Part shown: one piece after another, positions 1-11,479 of the stretch
Layout: each line of letters begins with the position of its first letter
Position numbering within the stretch: the stretch's first letter is position 1
Source of the DNA: Notamacropus eugenii
Lineage: Eukaryota; Chordata; Mammalia; Diprotodontia; Macropodidae
Direction: 5' to 3'
DNA length: 64,000 nucleotides
Assembly (NCBI RefSeq): GCF_028372415.1
Contig: NC_092872.1
Location: 14,660,479 to 14,724,478 of the forward strand
Notes under the pieces: generated by a model
What the model saw: only the letters and a program-made list of their open reading frames with translations
Told to the model about the DNA's origin: nothing
Databases searched by the model: none
Made by a program: the position numbers and the translations under genes

Positions 1-99
1 GGGTCACACAGCTAGGAAGTGCCTGAGGCCAGATTTGAAATCAGGAAAATAAGTCTTCCTGTTTCTAAGCCGAGTTCTCTGCACTGCCCAGCTGCCACA
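1..99 (-). repeat. CORE-SINE, cut by the window edge
   Basis: The sequence reads as the reverse complement of a tRNA-headed SINE: 'gggtcacacagctagg', then 'ccagatttgaaatcagg', then a degraded 'cagctgcc' end. The part beyond the window start is missing. Confidence 0.85.
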
Positions 100-161
100 T
101 GTACTTCTGTTAATATTTATATATGTATATACATACACACATATAAATCTATTTGTAATTA

Positions 162-400
162 ATCAACAGAAAATGCTTATTAAGAACTTTGTGACTGACA
201 CTGTGCTAAGGTACTGAAACAAAAATGAAATAGTCTTTGCCAACAATGTATACATACATAACAATTTTTTATATTTATATATCTCTTCAGGGCTTACAAA
301 CACTTCACAAACATTTCATTTGATCCTTATAATAACCTTGGGAGGCAGATGCTATTATTATTATTAATTACTGTTGTCATTCCTATTTTAGATATCTTTG
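162..400. repeat. SINE fragments, Ther-like then MIR
   Basis: At 162-245 there is a degraded copy of the 'tgcttattaag...actgtgctaag' repeat head (plus sense). At 285-400 a MIR in minus sense is recognisable from 'cttacaaacacttcacaaac', 'ataaccttgggaggcag' and a run of att triplets. Confidence 0.6.
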
Positions 401-1824
401 TATGTATGTACATATTTTACAAGTGAGTGATAAATAATAATTTAGTGGTATAGTCTCCCCCTGCTTATTTTCATGAGGATGTTGTAGTTGTCTGCATGTG
501 AAGCCAGGACAGGGGATGCTCCTTGTTACTGGGAGGGAGCACTGAATCTCAAACCTGAGATCTGAGGCTCTCAGCAGCTCATTATGAGCTTTGGCATTGG
601 GTCAGGTACTTTTGAAGATTTAGAATGGTGGGGGCAGAATGAGAAAGAAGTGGAAACCCATTGAGGGGAGCCTTCCGTATATCATTCCTACCACAGGGTC
701 ATTCCCTTGCTCAGGGTGACGCAGGTAGTAAGTAGCAAAGGTCCTCTGGATTTGAGCCAGTGTCTTCTGACTCTTTCCCCTACCTCCACAGAGGATAACA
801 ACAGGGCACTTGGGAGTTTATAAAGTGCTTTTCTTTACAACAGCACAACAAGGAAGTGACATGATGAATGTAGACACTGGAATACTAGGTAGAATTGAGA
901 AATTTAGCCTCTTGGTGCTCTGGGCAACTCTCAAACACTCTACAGCTTGGTCGCCATTAGCTGAATGGTGGATACTCTGAAGTAGTTGCATCATCCAATT
1001 CATGCTGCCTATTTCCCTTGGGTTAGAAACAATCACATGACTTACATAATTTCGACTTTGAATAGTGCAAATTCAAATACATGCAGTCACATCAGAAGAG
1101 TCATTATTTGTACTAATTGGTTCCTTACTGTAAACTGCCACAGAGATATTGACCTGCATTCAAGGAGGGAGTTTCCTTTTCTGGAAGTTCCCCATACTAT
1201 TAGACGGCAGATCCAGGCTCTATCCCTATCAGGCTGAATGTCAAAGTGCTCTCTGGTTCGTGCCTCCAAAGCAGTGTTAGCCCTGGGATGAGGATGGGAA
1301 GGCTCACTTTTACGAGACGGACCTTAGGGTTCTAATAGGTGAAGCAATTCAAACATGTTTAATGAAATAATACAGTGTCCAAATTACACATTTTTAGATA
1401 TATGATTTAATTGACTTTTACAATTTGTAGTAGCCTGTGGAGAGGGAGGGGGGATAAATATAAACCTAAAGAAGGGAATACAACCGCCTTGTCCCGCTCT
1501 GTAGCTATTAATTTGGGGAGTTCTTTGAGCTTTAATTTCTTTAATGAATGTATGAATTATAGGTTCATTAATATTTTCTGAGAAATACCACAGTGATATC
1601 CTGACATATCTGCTGCAACAGACCTCTCCTTTGCCATAAACAAAACTGATAAAAACTGTGTGATGATGTCGGATAGCGTAAGAATAATTTCCCACCTGAA
1701 GTCCCCTTCTTCTTTAATGAGAGAAGTGATTTTCATCCCCTGTTCTCAGGGACCAAGATTGATTATTGCCTTTAACCTGAATTCACGTCCTTTAATCTTG
1801 TTTTAATTTCCATCATTGTAGCTA
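401..1824. other. Mostly unique DNA with faint SINE traces
   Basis: No gene is recognisable. About 705-775 resembles a minus-sense MIR core ('ttgctcagggtgacgcagg'). About 1150-1220 resembles the tail of the SINE subfamily that ends 'ggagggagtttcc'. Short frames on both strands here are not conserved with anything I recognise. Confidence 0.5.
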
Positions 1825-1975
1825 TGTTCAAAAGGTATCAGATAGAAAGTGAGCTGTGTAGCCAGGAAGATCTGGGTTCCAGTCCTGCCTCTGAAACTTC
1901 CTAACTGTGGGACTCCGGGCAGTCACTTAAGCTCTCAGTATACTAGGCAATTGAATATGACTGGAAGTGGTATAA
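1825..1975 (+). repeat. CORE-SINE
   Basis: It carries 'ccaggaagatctgggttcc', 'ctgcctctgaaacttcctaa' and 'gggcagtcacttaagctctc', the diagnostic head and core of a tRNA-derived SINE, diverged from the consensus pattern. Confidence 0.8.
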
Positions 1976-2859
1976 GAATTGTGAATTTACTTTGACAAAG
2001 GGAAGTCTCTCTATGGTAGTTCTCGAATCCAGTCAAGGTCTGGACCAAAAAAAAAAAAAAAAGTCATTGTGTATATCCTGGTTGTCAAGCAATTTGTTTT
2101 TAGTTTTTAAAAATATTAACTTAGTCAAATGAACAGAGATGAAGTGAAAAGTATTGAACAGAGAATATCTAAAAACAAGTACAATATAGTAATTCATTTC
2201 TGGATCAAAATGAGATAATATATGTAAAGGGACAAGAAACACATGTCACAATTGTGACTTGCCTGGTTGTAACTTATTGATATTAAAACAGATGGGCAGT
2301 CTGTGACATTGCCATCTGGGTCCCTTTTGCCCTGATTTGGGACATGTCATAGTGAGAGTGTGGTCCAAGAAAGAACTTGTCTTATATGTCAGGACTCTAG
2401 ATTGAGTAGCCCCAGGACTTTGGAGTTTGAATTATTTTATAAGGAGAAGGATAGAGACAGTTGGAGCTTTACCAATGTAGCAATTTAAGATAAATAGGCT
2501 CCAGGCACCTCTGAACGAGCCAATCAAGAGTTAGCTAGATAAGGTTGTTATTATCTGGGTTATTATTCCTTTGGAGAATAGTGATAACCTCTGTGGAGCC
2601 GCCACTCTCTCTTTTCTGCTGAGCAACTCCACTCCTCTTTCTGTGGGAAAGAGCCAAATCTCACCTGACCATGTAGTACAGTTTTATGACTTTCAAGGAC
2701 CCATAGTAACACAAATAAGGCTAACAAAATCTTACCAAGCTCTTGTCCTTTGGGCATCTCTTTTAATAAGAATGTTTTTTATAAGTAGACTGGTATTGAA
2801 TTTTTGGTAATTGGATGGATCTAAAGTGCTTAAAAAATGGTTCTCTTAATCAGTTTCTG
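1976..2859. other. No recognisable gene; A-run at 2046-2062
   Basis: Apart from a 17-base A-run at 2046-2062, possibly a degraded retroposon tail, I see nothing identifiable. Short open frames at 2563-2810 lie on both strands and look like chance. Confidence 0.4.
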
Positions 2860-3085
2860 CGGGGCATCGTGGAATAGTGGAGAGAGAGCTAGCCTTCAAT
2901 TCACGGCACTCCTCTGACCAATTCTGGTCAAGTGACCCCAGGAGAATCACTGATTCTCTCTGCGCTTCAACCAGTCCTCGAAGATTATAAAGTGCAGAGA
3001 AGGTGCTGACCTGCATTAGTAAGGGGAGTTTCCTAATCTGGGAATTGTTTGTATCCCTGAAATCACAGATTCCATCCCTGTATCC
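2860..3085 (+). repeat. Marsupial SINE, 'actataaagtgcagag' subfamily
   Basis: A degraded head ('catcgtggaatagtgg') is followed by 'gatcactgattctctc' territory and the diagnostic body 'gaccccagg...attataaagtgcagagaagg' and 'ggggagtttcctaatctggg'. Related copies lie at 30700, 34335 and 62290. Confidence 0.75.
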
Positions 3086-3216
3086 TCAGTGAATCTGTTT
3101 CTCATAGATAGTAAAAAGGCAGAATTTAAACCCAGCTTATGTTCTGAATAATGAGGGTTTTATGGGATTAATTTCTTTGTCTTTTTACTTGGATTCTTTT
3201 ATGAATACACTAATTC

Positions 3217-3424
3217 AGGGTCCTTAACTTATGGTTGGTGGTTAGATTTTGGGGGTCTACGGATTTGGATGGGAAAAATTACGTCTTTATTTCCACTAAC
3301 TTCTAATTAAAAATCTCCATTTCATTCAATTATTTACAAACATTCTGAGAAGGGGTCCATAAACTTCACCAAACTGCCTAAGAGGTTCATGACTCAAAAA
3401 AGCTTAAAAACGCTTGGTCTAATC
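3217..3424. mobile_element. Non-autonomous DNA transposon remnant, hAT-like
   Basis: The ends form an imperfect inverted pair ('agggtccttaac' against 'gcttaaaaacgcttgg'), and the body has mirrored phrases: 'gggtctacgg...gggaaaaattacg' on the left, and 'gaaggggtccataaac' with 'gaggttcatgactcaaa' on the right. This layout is typical of old non-autonomous hAT elements. No coding capacity is visible. Confidence 0.55.
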
Positions 3425-4062
3425 CATGGGAGTAGGATGGGAGGGGAGGGGTGCAGATCCCAGTCCATTTATGCCTCTCCTGATCTGGCATGATTCTTGT
3501 CTATATTCCTCCATAAATCCTTCATAAAGGATCTGTGCAATGCCCCAGAGGGCTCCCTTTGGGTTGTTTAATATTTTATGGATGTCAGTTGACACTGGCT
3601 AGCTAGATGAGCCCTTTCACCCAGAGGGGTTGTGGGGAAAGTACAGACAGAGACAGCTAGGGTGACTGATGAATATCCATGACTCCAAAGGACGGGTGCT
3701 AACCTGGGTGTTTAATCTTATCTGCTTACCCTAGATTGGTGAATTTGTAAGAGGCACTAGCTCCCCTTTGTCTACCGAAGTATTAAATCTCACATCCCTT
3801 AGATCTGTGGGCCAGCTGGTGGTTGGGTTATTGTCTGGATAGAGCTAACTTCCTGGGAGCAGTTATGTGGGCAGCTTCCTTTCATTAGGCCAGACAAAGA
3901 CAGGGACTCAATGGTCAGCAAAGAAGCAGATGTGTCTGTCTCCTCGTATCCTTTCTGTATGGGCGGCTACATCAGTATAGTTTCTATGTCATTTGATAAA
4001 TCTTATATTTAGTTTAAAGAGCGAATAACAGTGACTGTCCTTGAAATCCCGAACCTCAGTCA
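3425..4062. other. Unique DNA
   Basis: No repeat family or gene is recognised in this stretch. It contains no long open frame on either strand. Confidence 0.4.
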
Positions 4063-4465
4063 TTCAATAAATATTTATTAAGCACCTACTATGTGCCAAG
4101 TATTGTGCTGAGCTCTGGACCAAAAAAAAAATGGTCTCTGCTCTCAAGGAGTTCATGGCCTATACAAGCAAGTTATATACAGCATATATTAGAACAGAGG
4201 GAAGGAGCTAGAATGAAGGGGGATTAGGAAATACTTCCTGGAGAAGGGGGAATTTTAGCAAGGACTTGAAGGAAACCAGGGAAATTAGGAGATGATGAGG
4301 AGGGAGAGAAATCCAGGTTGAGAGAGGGCCGGTGAAAATGTCTGGAGTCTGGAGATACAGTAAAGAGGCCAGTGTCTGTGTGTTACAGAGTATTTGGGAA
4401 ATGTTACTGTTAATATCTGTCCTTAGTGGTGGCAGTGTAAGAAGAGCTGAAAGGCGTGTGTGTGC

Positions 4466-4505
<40 letters not shown>

Positions 4506-4600
4506 CAGGTTATAAAGGGCTTTGAGCAGCGCACAGGATTTTGTATTCGATCTCGGAGGTGATCAGGAACCGCTGGAGTGTGCAGCAACTCATGGTCTGT
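4063..4600 (+). repeat. Long dispersed repeat (family B) with internal (TG)n
   Basis: It opens with 'aataaatatttattaagcac' and 'actatgtgccaagtattgtg', continues through 'ctctcaaggagttcatgg', 'acttgaaggaaaccaggg' and ends near 'gatctcggaggtgatcagg'. The same ordered blocks recur at 11480-11830, 27565-27689, 28140-28760, 49052-49770 and 54480-54770, so this is one interspersed family rather than chance. A microsatellite at 4456-4503 has grown inside it. Confidence 0.65.
4456..4503 (+). repeat. (TG)n microsatellite
   Basis: About 24 TG units, with two GC interruptions near the left end, lie inside the family B repeat. The right 35 bases are uninterrupted, so length polymorphism is likely. Confidence 0.95.
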
Positions 4601-5225
4601 TGATATAAACATCCCCCACTCTATCTTTTTAACTAGTGAAGATAATGAACACGGAAGTGCATAAGGCTCTATAGCAACTTTTACAGACATGATCAGGCTG
4701 TTTCTATTGTCATCCTTTTCCTTCTCCTGAAAGACATAAGATGCAATCATGTTCAAGTGAAGTGTTTCTTTACAGATAGTGCAGTAAAATGGGAAGACTG
4801 GAATGGACGTTCCAAGCCTGGAGATTTTTAAAGTACAGCAAAGAGTAACTAACAAGTTAAATGGGCTTTTAGGGAATAGTCTTAGAAAGACTTGTATTTA
4901 ATTGTTCCACTGTTGCTTTGAGGATCAGATTGTGGACTCATAGAATAATGAGTTAGATTTATGCTAACTTTTAATTTTTATTTTCAGTTTCAATTTTCTC
5001 CCTCCCTTCATTCAACCAGAAGGCAAGGAACATAAAACTAATTATACAATTGAAGTTATGCAAAACATTTCCACATTAGCCATGCTGTAGGTGGGAAAAG
5101 CAAGAAAAATAGAGGGAAAAATGTACTGAAAGTGGGGGGGGGGGGAGTATGCATGAATCAGGATTTTTAAGGACAGTTTAGAAGAAGGGAAACCCAAATT
5201 TAGTACACAATGCTATGTACCTGGC
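4601..5225. other. Unique DNA with a G-run
   Basis: No gene or repeat is recognised. About 5133-5147 is an uninterrupted poly-G run. The open frame at 4505-4855 on the minus strand spans the family B junction and is not credible as a gene. Confidence 0.4.
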
Positions 5226-5467
5226 AGGACAGCTAGACATTGCAGTGGATAGAGTGCTGGGCCTGAAGTCAGGAAGACTCACCTTCCTGAGTTCAAATCT
5301 GGACTTACTAGCTGTGTGACCCTGGGCAAGTCACTTAACCCAGTTTACCTCAGTCTCTTCATCTGTCAAATGAGCTAGAGCAGGAAATGGCAAACTACTC
5401 TAGTGTCTTTGCCAAGAAGACCCCCAGTAGGATCACCGAGCTGGACATGCCTGAACAGCAACATACA
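5226..5467 (+). repeat. Marsupial SINE, near full length
   Basis: All diagnostic blocks are present in order: 'gcagtggatagagtgctggg', 'ctagctgtgtgaccctgggc', 'gagctagagcaggaaatggc', and a tail with 'agaagacccccagtagg'. The tail resembles the 3' end of RTE-type LINEs, which suggests mobilisation by such an element; that last step is inference. Confidence 0.88.
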
Positions 5468-5479
5468 TGGCACTCTGTT

Positions 5480-5697
5480 AATTGTTTTACAAATGTTATC
5501 TCTCTTGTTTCTCACAGTAATCCTGACACAGAGGTGATATTAATATCCCAGTTTTGTAGTTGGGGAAACAGAAGCACATAGAGGTCAAGTGACTTGCCTG
5601 GAGATGTATAGCTAATAAGTATCTGAGGCTTCATTCGAACTCAGGTCTTTTGAACTCCAGGCCCAGAATTCTCTTCACTGAGACACCTAACCTCCAG
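5480..5697 (-). repeat. MIR
   Basis: In minus sense it shows 'ttttacaaatgttatctc', 'aggtcaagtgacttgcctgg' and 'cgaactcaggtcttttgaac', ending in 'gacacctaacctcc'. It lies directly after the plus-sense SINE. Confidence 0.85.
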
Positions 5698-5789
5698 AGC
5701 CTATAACACTAGTCTAGTCTAGTTTAATAGGAGTCTAATTTAATAGGAATAAATGTAAATATACTTGGATTAAAAAATTGATTCCATCA

Positions 5790-6389
5790 GTAAGAGATGG
5801 GGGAAGTGTGGTCTATGCAGTAATTTTGTTTGAGAAAGATCTTGGGGCTTTAGTGAACTGCAACTTCTACATGGGTTTGTGGTGTGATCATGGTAGCCAA
5901 GAATGCTTGTTTGGCCTTGGGTTGCATTAACGGAGCACTTTGGAGTGGATAGTTTCCCTGTACTTTGTTTTAATTCTAGGCACCATATTTTATGAAGATG
6001 AGTTAGAGAGAACCCAAGGAAGGCAATCAGTGCTTTGAGATCATGGCACATGCAGACCAGTAGGAGAAACAGTGGGAGTGTTTAATCAGAAGAGAAGATA
6101 GGGAGAGCATAAAAGCTACATTCAAATATTTGAAAGGCTTTCATACGGAAGACAGAGATGACTTATTCTGTTTGCTCCTAGAAGGCAGCATTGGGGGTAG
6201 AAGCTGCAAAGAGGTAGGTTTAGTTTTAATGTGAAGAAAAGCTTCCTAATGAATCAGAGCTCTCCAGAAGTAGACTGGGCCACTCAGTGGAGTAGGGGAG
6301 TTCTTCAGGCAAAGGCAGGGGGATACAGGTATCTTGGAGGAAGGATGAATCCTAACTCAGAGGTGCTATGATTCTAATAGAAGGAAATA
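5790..6389 (+). mobile_element. L3/CR1 LINE 3' fragment
   Basis: It carries the CR1/L3 3' phrases 'caaatatttgaaaggctttc', 'gaagacagagatgac', 'atgtgaagaaaagcttcc' and 'agagctctccagaagtag'. No reverse transcriptase frame survives. Confidence 0.7.
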
Positions 6390-6613
6390 GTAGTGAGGTG
6401 GATAGGCACTGAGTCTGGAGTTAGATAGACCTGAATTAAAATCTGACCTCAGACACTTTGTGTGACCTCGGGCAAGTCACTTAACCTTGTTCTGTCTCAG
6501 TTTTCTCAACTAGAAAATGGAGATCATAATCCGACTTATCTCAGTGTTGTGAGGATCAAATGAGTTAGCAGAAAGTGTGGCACAGAGTAGGTGCTTAATA
6601 CCATAAATGCTTA
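6390..6613 (+). repeat. MIR, nearly complete
   Basis: Head, core and tail are present: 'ctgagtctggagttagatag', 'gggcaagtcacttaacctt', 'aactagaaaatggagatc' and 'gagtaggtgcttaatacc'. Confidence 0.88.
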
Positions 6614-6934
6614 TTCCCTTCCCCCACTCCAAGAAATAAATTCAGGGACAGTGTCCTATACACCAAAAACTGTCTTTTTGAGGCTAATTTTATGTAGCAA
6701 CAGTGACATCTAGTGTCTGATTTGCCTATTTTTGGAAGTAAAAAGCTGAATTGGAAAATGAAATGAGATAAAGGATGGCAAATCCCTAGAAAATTGTAAA
6801 GCACTGGACAAATATAAGGTATTATTATTCCTATAAAAGAGAAAGTTCCACTTGTAGCACTACCAGTCCATGTGCAATGCTGCATGTATTACTCAGCTAT
6901 ACATCATCTCTTGATTGGGCATTTTTATTGCTAA
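6614..6934. other. Mostly unique; MIR tail trace at about 6795-6835
   Basis: The only recognisable block is 'ttgtaaagcactggac...ggtattattatt', a plus-sense MIR tail. The rest shows no gene or repeat. Confidence 0.4.
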
Positions 6935-7187
6935 CTCCCCTCCCCCCCATGCCTGGAATGCTGTCTCTCCTTATCTCCTGACTTCCCTGGCTTCCTTCAG
7001 GTTCTGGCTAATATCCCACCCTTCTGTGAGAAAGATTGAAGCCTCCCATGATCCCTAGTGTTGATTATTTCCAATTCATCTTGTATATAGCATCTTTATA
7101 CATCGTTGTTTACACATTGTCTCCTCAGGCTGAAATGTCCTTGAGAGCAGGGATTGTTTCTTCCTTTCTCTGTGTCCCTAGTGCTTA
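6935..7187 (+). mobile_element. L2 LINE 3' end, left part
   Basis: It has the L2 3' phrases 'cctggaatgctgtctctcc', 'tttacacattgtctcc', 'ccttgagagcagggattg' and 'tgtgtccctagtgctta', then stops abruptly where a minus-sense LINE begins. The missing terminal L2 sequence resumes at 9095. Confidence 0.8.
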
Positions 7188-9094
7188 GGTTCTTTGATTG
7201 GGGCACACTATGCTGAGTGGTCCTGTGCCAGTGTCTCCCATGTCTCACAATCAATTCCAAAGTTCTTTGAAAGACTTTGAGAGTGTCTTCAGACTACTAT
7301 GTGAGTGCCTGCCTTGTGTGAGGTCTTTGTAAAATAGTCTTTTAGACAAATGCACATCTGGCATTTGAACAAGGTGTCTGCCCATTGGAATGGCACCCTC
7401 TGCAGCAGAGTTTGAATGCTTGGCAGTTCAGTTTGAGAGAGCACCTCAGTATCAGGTACTTAGTTTGTCTTGCTAGATGATCTTCAAAATCTTCCTAAGA
7501 CAATTCAAATGGAAATGGTTCAATTTTCTGGCATGGTGCTAGCAGACTGTTCAGGTTTCACAGGCATATAACAAGGAAGTCAGCACAATGGATCTGTAGA
7601 CTTTCAGCTTGGTATGCAGCTGAATGCCTCTTCTCTCCCATACATTCTTTCAGAGCCTCCTCCCAAACACTGAGGTAGCTCTGGCAATGTGTGCATCCAC
7701 CTCATCGTTTATGTGTACATTCCTGGGAAGAATACTGCTAAATTTCTTCATTACTATAGCCTGATGGTTTCACATATGGATGGGGTGATTCTGGCTGGTG
7801 GAGAACCTCTATTTTTTTGGTGTTAATTGTCAGGCCAAAATTAGCACAAGCAGTGAAATTGATTCATACTTTGTTACATCTCAGCCTCAGATGCTGCACC
7901 GAATGCATGATCATCTTGTGAACAAAAACCAAAAAAGTTGTGTATCAACTTTCTCTCTGCTTTGGTATTGACTTGTAGCCTTTTCAAGTTCAATAATTTG
8001 CCATCCATGTGACAGCTTTCCTTGATGTAATTTTCATCCATGCTGAAGGTGCCTGACAACATCGCAGAACACATCATGCTAAAAAGCATGGAAATCCTGC
8101 TTCCCTCCGCTGATGACTGGGAAAGTGAGAGAGCATTGTCTATTATCCAGAACCTACGCAAGTATGTGGTTGTGGACCTGATGAACTCCAGTCAACCAAA
8201 TTTTGTCACATTTTCCACAAGCCCTCATGATTCACAGTATCAAAGGCTTTCATTAGATTAACAAATGTATACAGACCTCTGTTCTGCTCCTGTCAGTTCT
8301 CCAAATCCTCAGCTCTTTCTGAAGACACATGGACTCTGGGGTAGATGACCATCTTCCAGGTGAAAGATCAGCTGATTAAAGAATCTGGCAAGAATGTTGC
8401 CGGCAATGACTAAAAGACCCCTCTCTGGTTCTCACAGGAAAACCTGTTTTCTTTTCCTTTATGCAGATGGATAACGGAGGCATTATCGATCTTCTGGGCA
8501 ATAACCTCCTTTTGCCAGATTTTGTATAAACACTGAACCCCCTGCTTTGTAAGATCTCAGCTGGAATGGAATCAGAACCAGGTGCTTTGCCACATGAAAA
8601 GAGCCTAAAATCATTCAAATCCTCTTCTTTAGTTGGAATTTTGGAGATAAACCATCCATAACTTTAGCATTGGTCGACATTGGTCTGTTGAGAACACTGT
8701 GGAAGTGTTCAGCCCATCTCTCAAAGATCATGTCCTTATCACCAATTAGTAGGTCTCCATCAGGGCTGAGTAGTTGAGATGCACCAAAGGTCTTTAATCC
8801 ATAGGTAGCCTTCAGGGCATTTTAAAAACACTTTGGATTGTTACTATCAGCAATTTGGGTTGCTATTATCAGTTATTATGAGCAAAGCAGAATTGCAATA
8901 GCTAAAAAGAAACATGGGATGTGCCAATTTGAAGACATCTCCCTCCCAAATGGTCACATGAGCTATTTGTACCTGACCTGTAGTAGAGCCTTTGGAGCTC
9001 ATACTGTTATGATCAGCCACAGCTAGACACACTGCACGTTGGCCCTGATATCATGATGTCATTTTGGTTCTCTTTGAGCATGAAGGACAAACAC
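7188..9094 (-). mobile_element. Decayed non-LTR retrotransposon with reverse transcriptase
   Basis: Read on the minus strand, successive blocks match the reverse transcriptase of a non-LTR element, in the expected order. 'ERWAEHFHSVLNRP' lies near 8700, 'GKAPGSDSIPAEIL' near 8570, the palm motif 'KAFDTVNHEGLWK' near 8215, and 'FSMMCSAML' with 'DGKLLNLKRLQ' near 8000-8070. The catalytic motif region near 7912 reads 'SQDDHA'; one D pair survives but the preceding residues are lost. A C-terminal 'TWETLAQD'-like piece lies near 7235. Stops and frameshifts break it throughout and the middle is shortened. The clade (RTE-X or CR1-like) is uncertain. It splits an L2, with flanking 'gtgctta' and 'gtgctca'. 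Confidence 0.8.
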
Positions 9095-9155
9095 GTGCTC
9101 AGTGCAGTACCTGACATGGAGTAAGTTCTTAATAAAGGTTTATTGACTGACTGAC
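9095..9155 (+). mobile_element. L2 LINE 3' end, right part
   Basis: 'agtgcagtacctgacatgg' followed by 'cttaataaaggtttattgac' is the terminal piece of an L2. It continues directly from the piece ending at 7187. Confidence 0.8.
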
Positions 9156-9369
9156 TGTAGGTGTGGTAAAAATCACAACCCATTCTCTCCTCCTTGTTGT
9201 GCTTGATTCTCTGTTATGTTATCCAATAGAGCCTCCATAAAGGCTCAGTACATCAAATATGATGAAAGTCTTTCTCCAGTTCATTTAATGTCTTTGTGCC
9301 TAAAGTTATTCTCCTATAATATGAGGTAATGCTGGGACTGTCCACCTCTTTATCTTCCATAGGACCCTG

Positions 9370-9525
9370 GCTCACTCATTTTACAGATGAGGAAACTGGG
9401 GTCCACAGAAGTTAAGTGACATGCCTTAGGTCATATGAGTAATAAACATTAGAGGAAAAATTTGAATCCAGGTCCTAAGACTTCAGAGCTAATATTCTTT
9501 TCACTGTGCCATGATGCCTCCTAGA
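9370..9525 (-). repeat. MIR/Ther2-like SINE
   Basis: 'cattttacagatgaggaaac', 'gaagttaagtgacatgcc', 'tttgaatccaggtcctaag' and 'cactgtgccatgatgcctcc' identify a minus-sense CORE-SINE. Confidence 0.85.
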
Positions 9526-10499
9526 TTGACTACATTATTAGCTCGCCTCCTTTTGTAATGTTATATATTCTCAATGATGTCTTATATGTAACTTTTTGAT
9601 CATTTTTTTCCATTTCCCTTTGGGTCACAAGGAATCATCATGCCTCTAAAATTTTGGCATTCCATGATTCACTGCCATACAGCACTGCTGAGAGAATATC
9701 GTTGTTAAAGAGGTGGATTTTTGTGGCACCACTATGCTGCCCACAATTTTCCAAATGTGATTCAAGTCTCTTTCTCTCTTTATTCAAATCTGGGTCAAGT
9801 TCTGTAGTGCCTTTCCCAGTAGAGGTTGATGTGTTAGCACAACATGCTATAGGTCAGAATCTGGGCAACATGCATGTTTTCATCCACTTTGTTTTATGGA
9901 TGTGGATAGTTAATGTGATTCCTTCTTTCCTCACTCCCCCAATAATTATGGATTTCATTGAGGAGGCTGTTGTGGGGATCATTGCCATTAGTACAACATA
10001 ATTTGTGAATAGAGCATTTGGAGAATCTTGACATTGAGAATGACTTCTTCATCTGTTTAGACTTCAGGACATCCTTGTCTAAAGACACTGTTGGACACCT
10101 TATGTGAACCTGCATGTCTCCTTTTTATATCTCATTTGACATTAATATTCAGTGGATCATTGAGCAAAATTATCTTCAGAATCACATTTGTCCCAGAGGC
10201 TTGAATACATGAGATACAGTAATTGCTGAAAAACTGATTAAATGAACCTCTGAAAAAATTGTAAGGACACTGCACAATCCAAACAATATTATCTAACATT
10301 TCTATAATCTATACTGGGTCCAAAAGGCTATCCTCTCTCAACTCTTCATATCTGAACAAGATTATAATGTCCTTATAATGTTCTCTGCAATAATAATCCT
10401 CCTTGGTTCTCTGCAAATAACAAAGCAACAGGAATGACACAATATTAATAATGATACTAAAAAGACAGTGAGCATCATCATCAGTCTAGTGAAAAAAAC
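9526..10499. other. Unclassified, possibly an old LINE-like repeat at 9600-10300
   Basis: The stretch from about 9640 to 10270 has the texture of an ancient repeat ('ggtggatttttgtggcacc', 'gtagaggttgatgtgttagc', 'ggatttcattgaggaggctg') that I cannot assign to a family with confidence. Open frames at 9654-10001 (plus) and 9894-10115 (minus) overlap and show no domain. Confidence 0.3.
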
Positions 10500-10725
10500 A
10501 CCAATCACTGAACTTGAAGATGGTAGAGACCTGTGTTCAAATCTCCGGATGCTCTAATCCTGGGCAAGTCAATTAACCTCTCTAAGCCTCAGTTGTTTTA
10601 TCTGTAAAATGGGGATAATAGTATCTGTTGAATCTATCTCACTGGGTTGTTGTGGAGATCAAATAAGATAATCTTGTACAGTCATTTGTGCACCATAAAG
10701 AACTATGTAAATGGTCAGTTATTTT
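10500..10725 (+). repeat. MIR
   Basis: 'gggcaagtcaattaacctc', 'atctgtaaaatggggataat', 'gttgttgtggagatcaaata' and the 'gaactatgtaaatgg' tail give an almost full MIR. Confidence 0.88.
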
Positions 10726-11274
10726 TATTTTGTTGGCCATGACAGTGTCTTATATAGCCCTGCTTCCATTTACTGGCATTGGGGAGGAAATGGGAGCAGC
10801 TGTTCTAGGGAAATGACTGAGTCACTGGCAAGTTTGTACAATTTTCCCACCTCTTCCATTGCTTCATTATATAGGATGCCTTCTTCTCTCCCCCCCCTTA
10901 TCTTTATCCTTGCTGATGAGTCATTTATGGTGCTCTCTTTGAATGAATTTCCTGTTGGACAAAAGGTTCTTTTCACTTTTAGAGCAAACTTGGGTTTTGG
11001 TGACTCCTACTTTCCCCAGTTGTGTTAACATAAGGAGGGGTTCCCCACCCTTGGCTGTGTAGTTATATGTTTTCTACAGTTGCTTTCAAACCTGGTACAT
11101 TCCCATGGTAAATACAGAACTTATCCTCCTTATTCGCTTTGCACAGTACACTGAGACAGAGAAATAATTCCCAGTGTGCTAGGGCAACATGGAAGCTACC
11201 TCTTACCTCACCTATCAAAAAGTCTTTGTCCTGCGCATTCATAGGGCTGTGGGGAGGCTTAAATAAGAAGAGGA
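10726..11274. other. Unique DNA
   Basis: No repeat is recognised. The open frame 10711-11028 (105 codons) begins in the MIR tail and is opposed by another frame on the minus strand, so I do not call a gene. Confidence 0.4.
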
Positions 11275-11470
11275 ATGGGAGGAAATATGAATTTATATAA
11301 TGTCTACTATGTGCTGGCACTGTGCTAAGCACTTCTATAGATATTATCTCATTTGGTCATCACAGTAACCCTGGGAGGTAGGTGCTGTTATTACTCCCAA
11401 TTTACAGATGAGGAAAGTGAGGCAAACAAAAGAGAAAGGAAAAAAGAGAAAGTGTATCAGTCCACAACCA
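11275..11470 (-). repeat. MIR
   Basis: 'tgtctactatgtgctggcac', 'gtgctaagcacttctatag', 'cagtaaccctgggaggtagg' and 'tttacagatgaggaaagtg' give a minus-sense MIR whose head is truncated. Confidence 0.88.
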
Positions 11471-11479
11471 ATCAATCAG

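Noticed and set aside
5226-5300. tRNA-like sequence in SINE heads as tRNA genes
   Set aside because: The heads are diverged tRNA-derived promoters of SINEs and do not fold as complete tRNAs.
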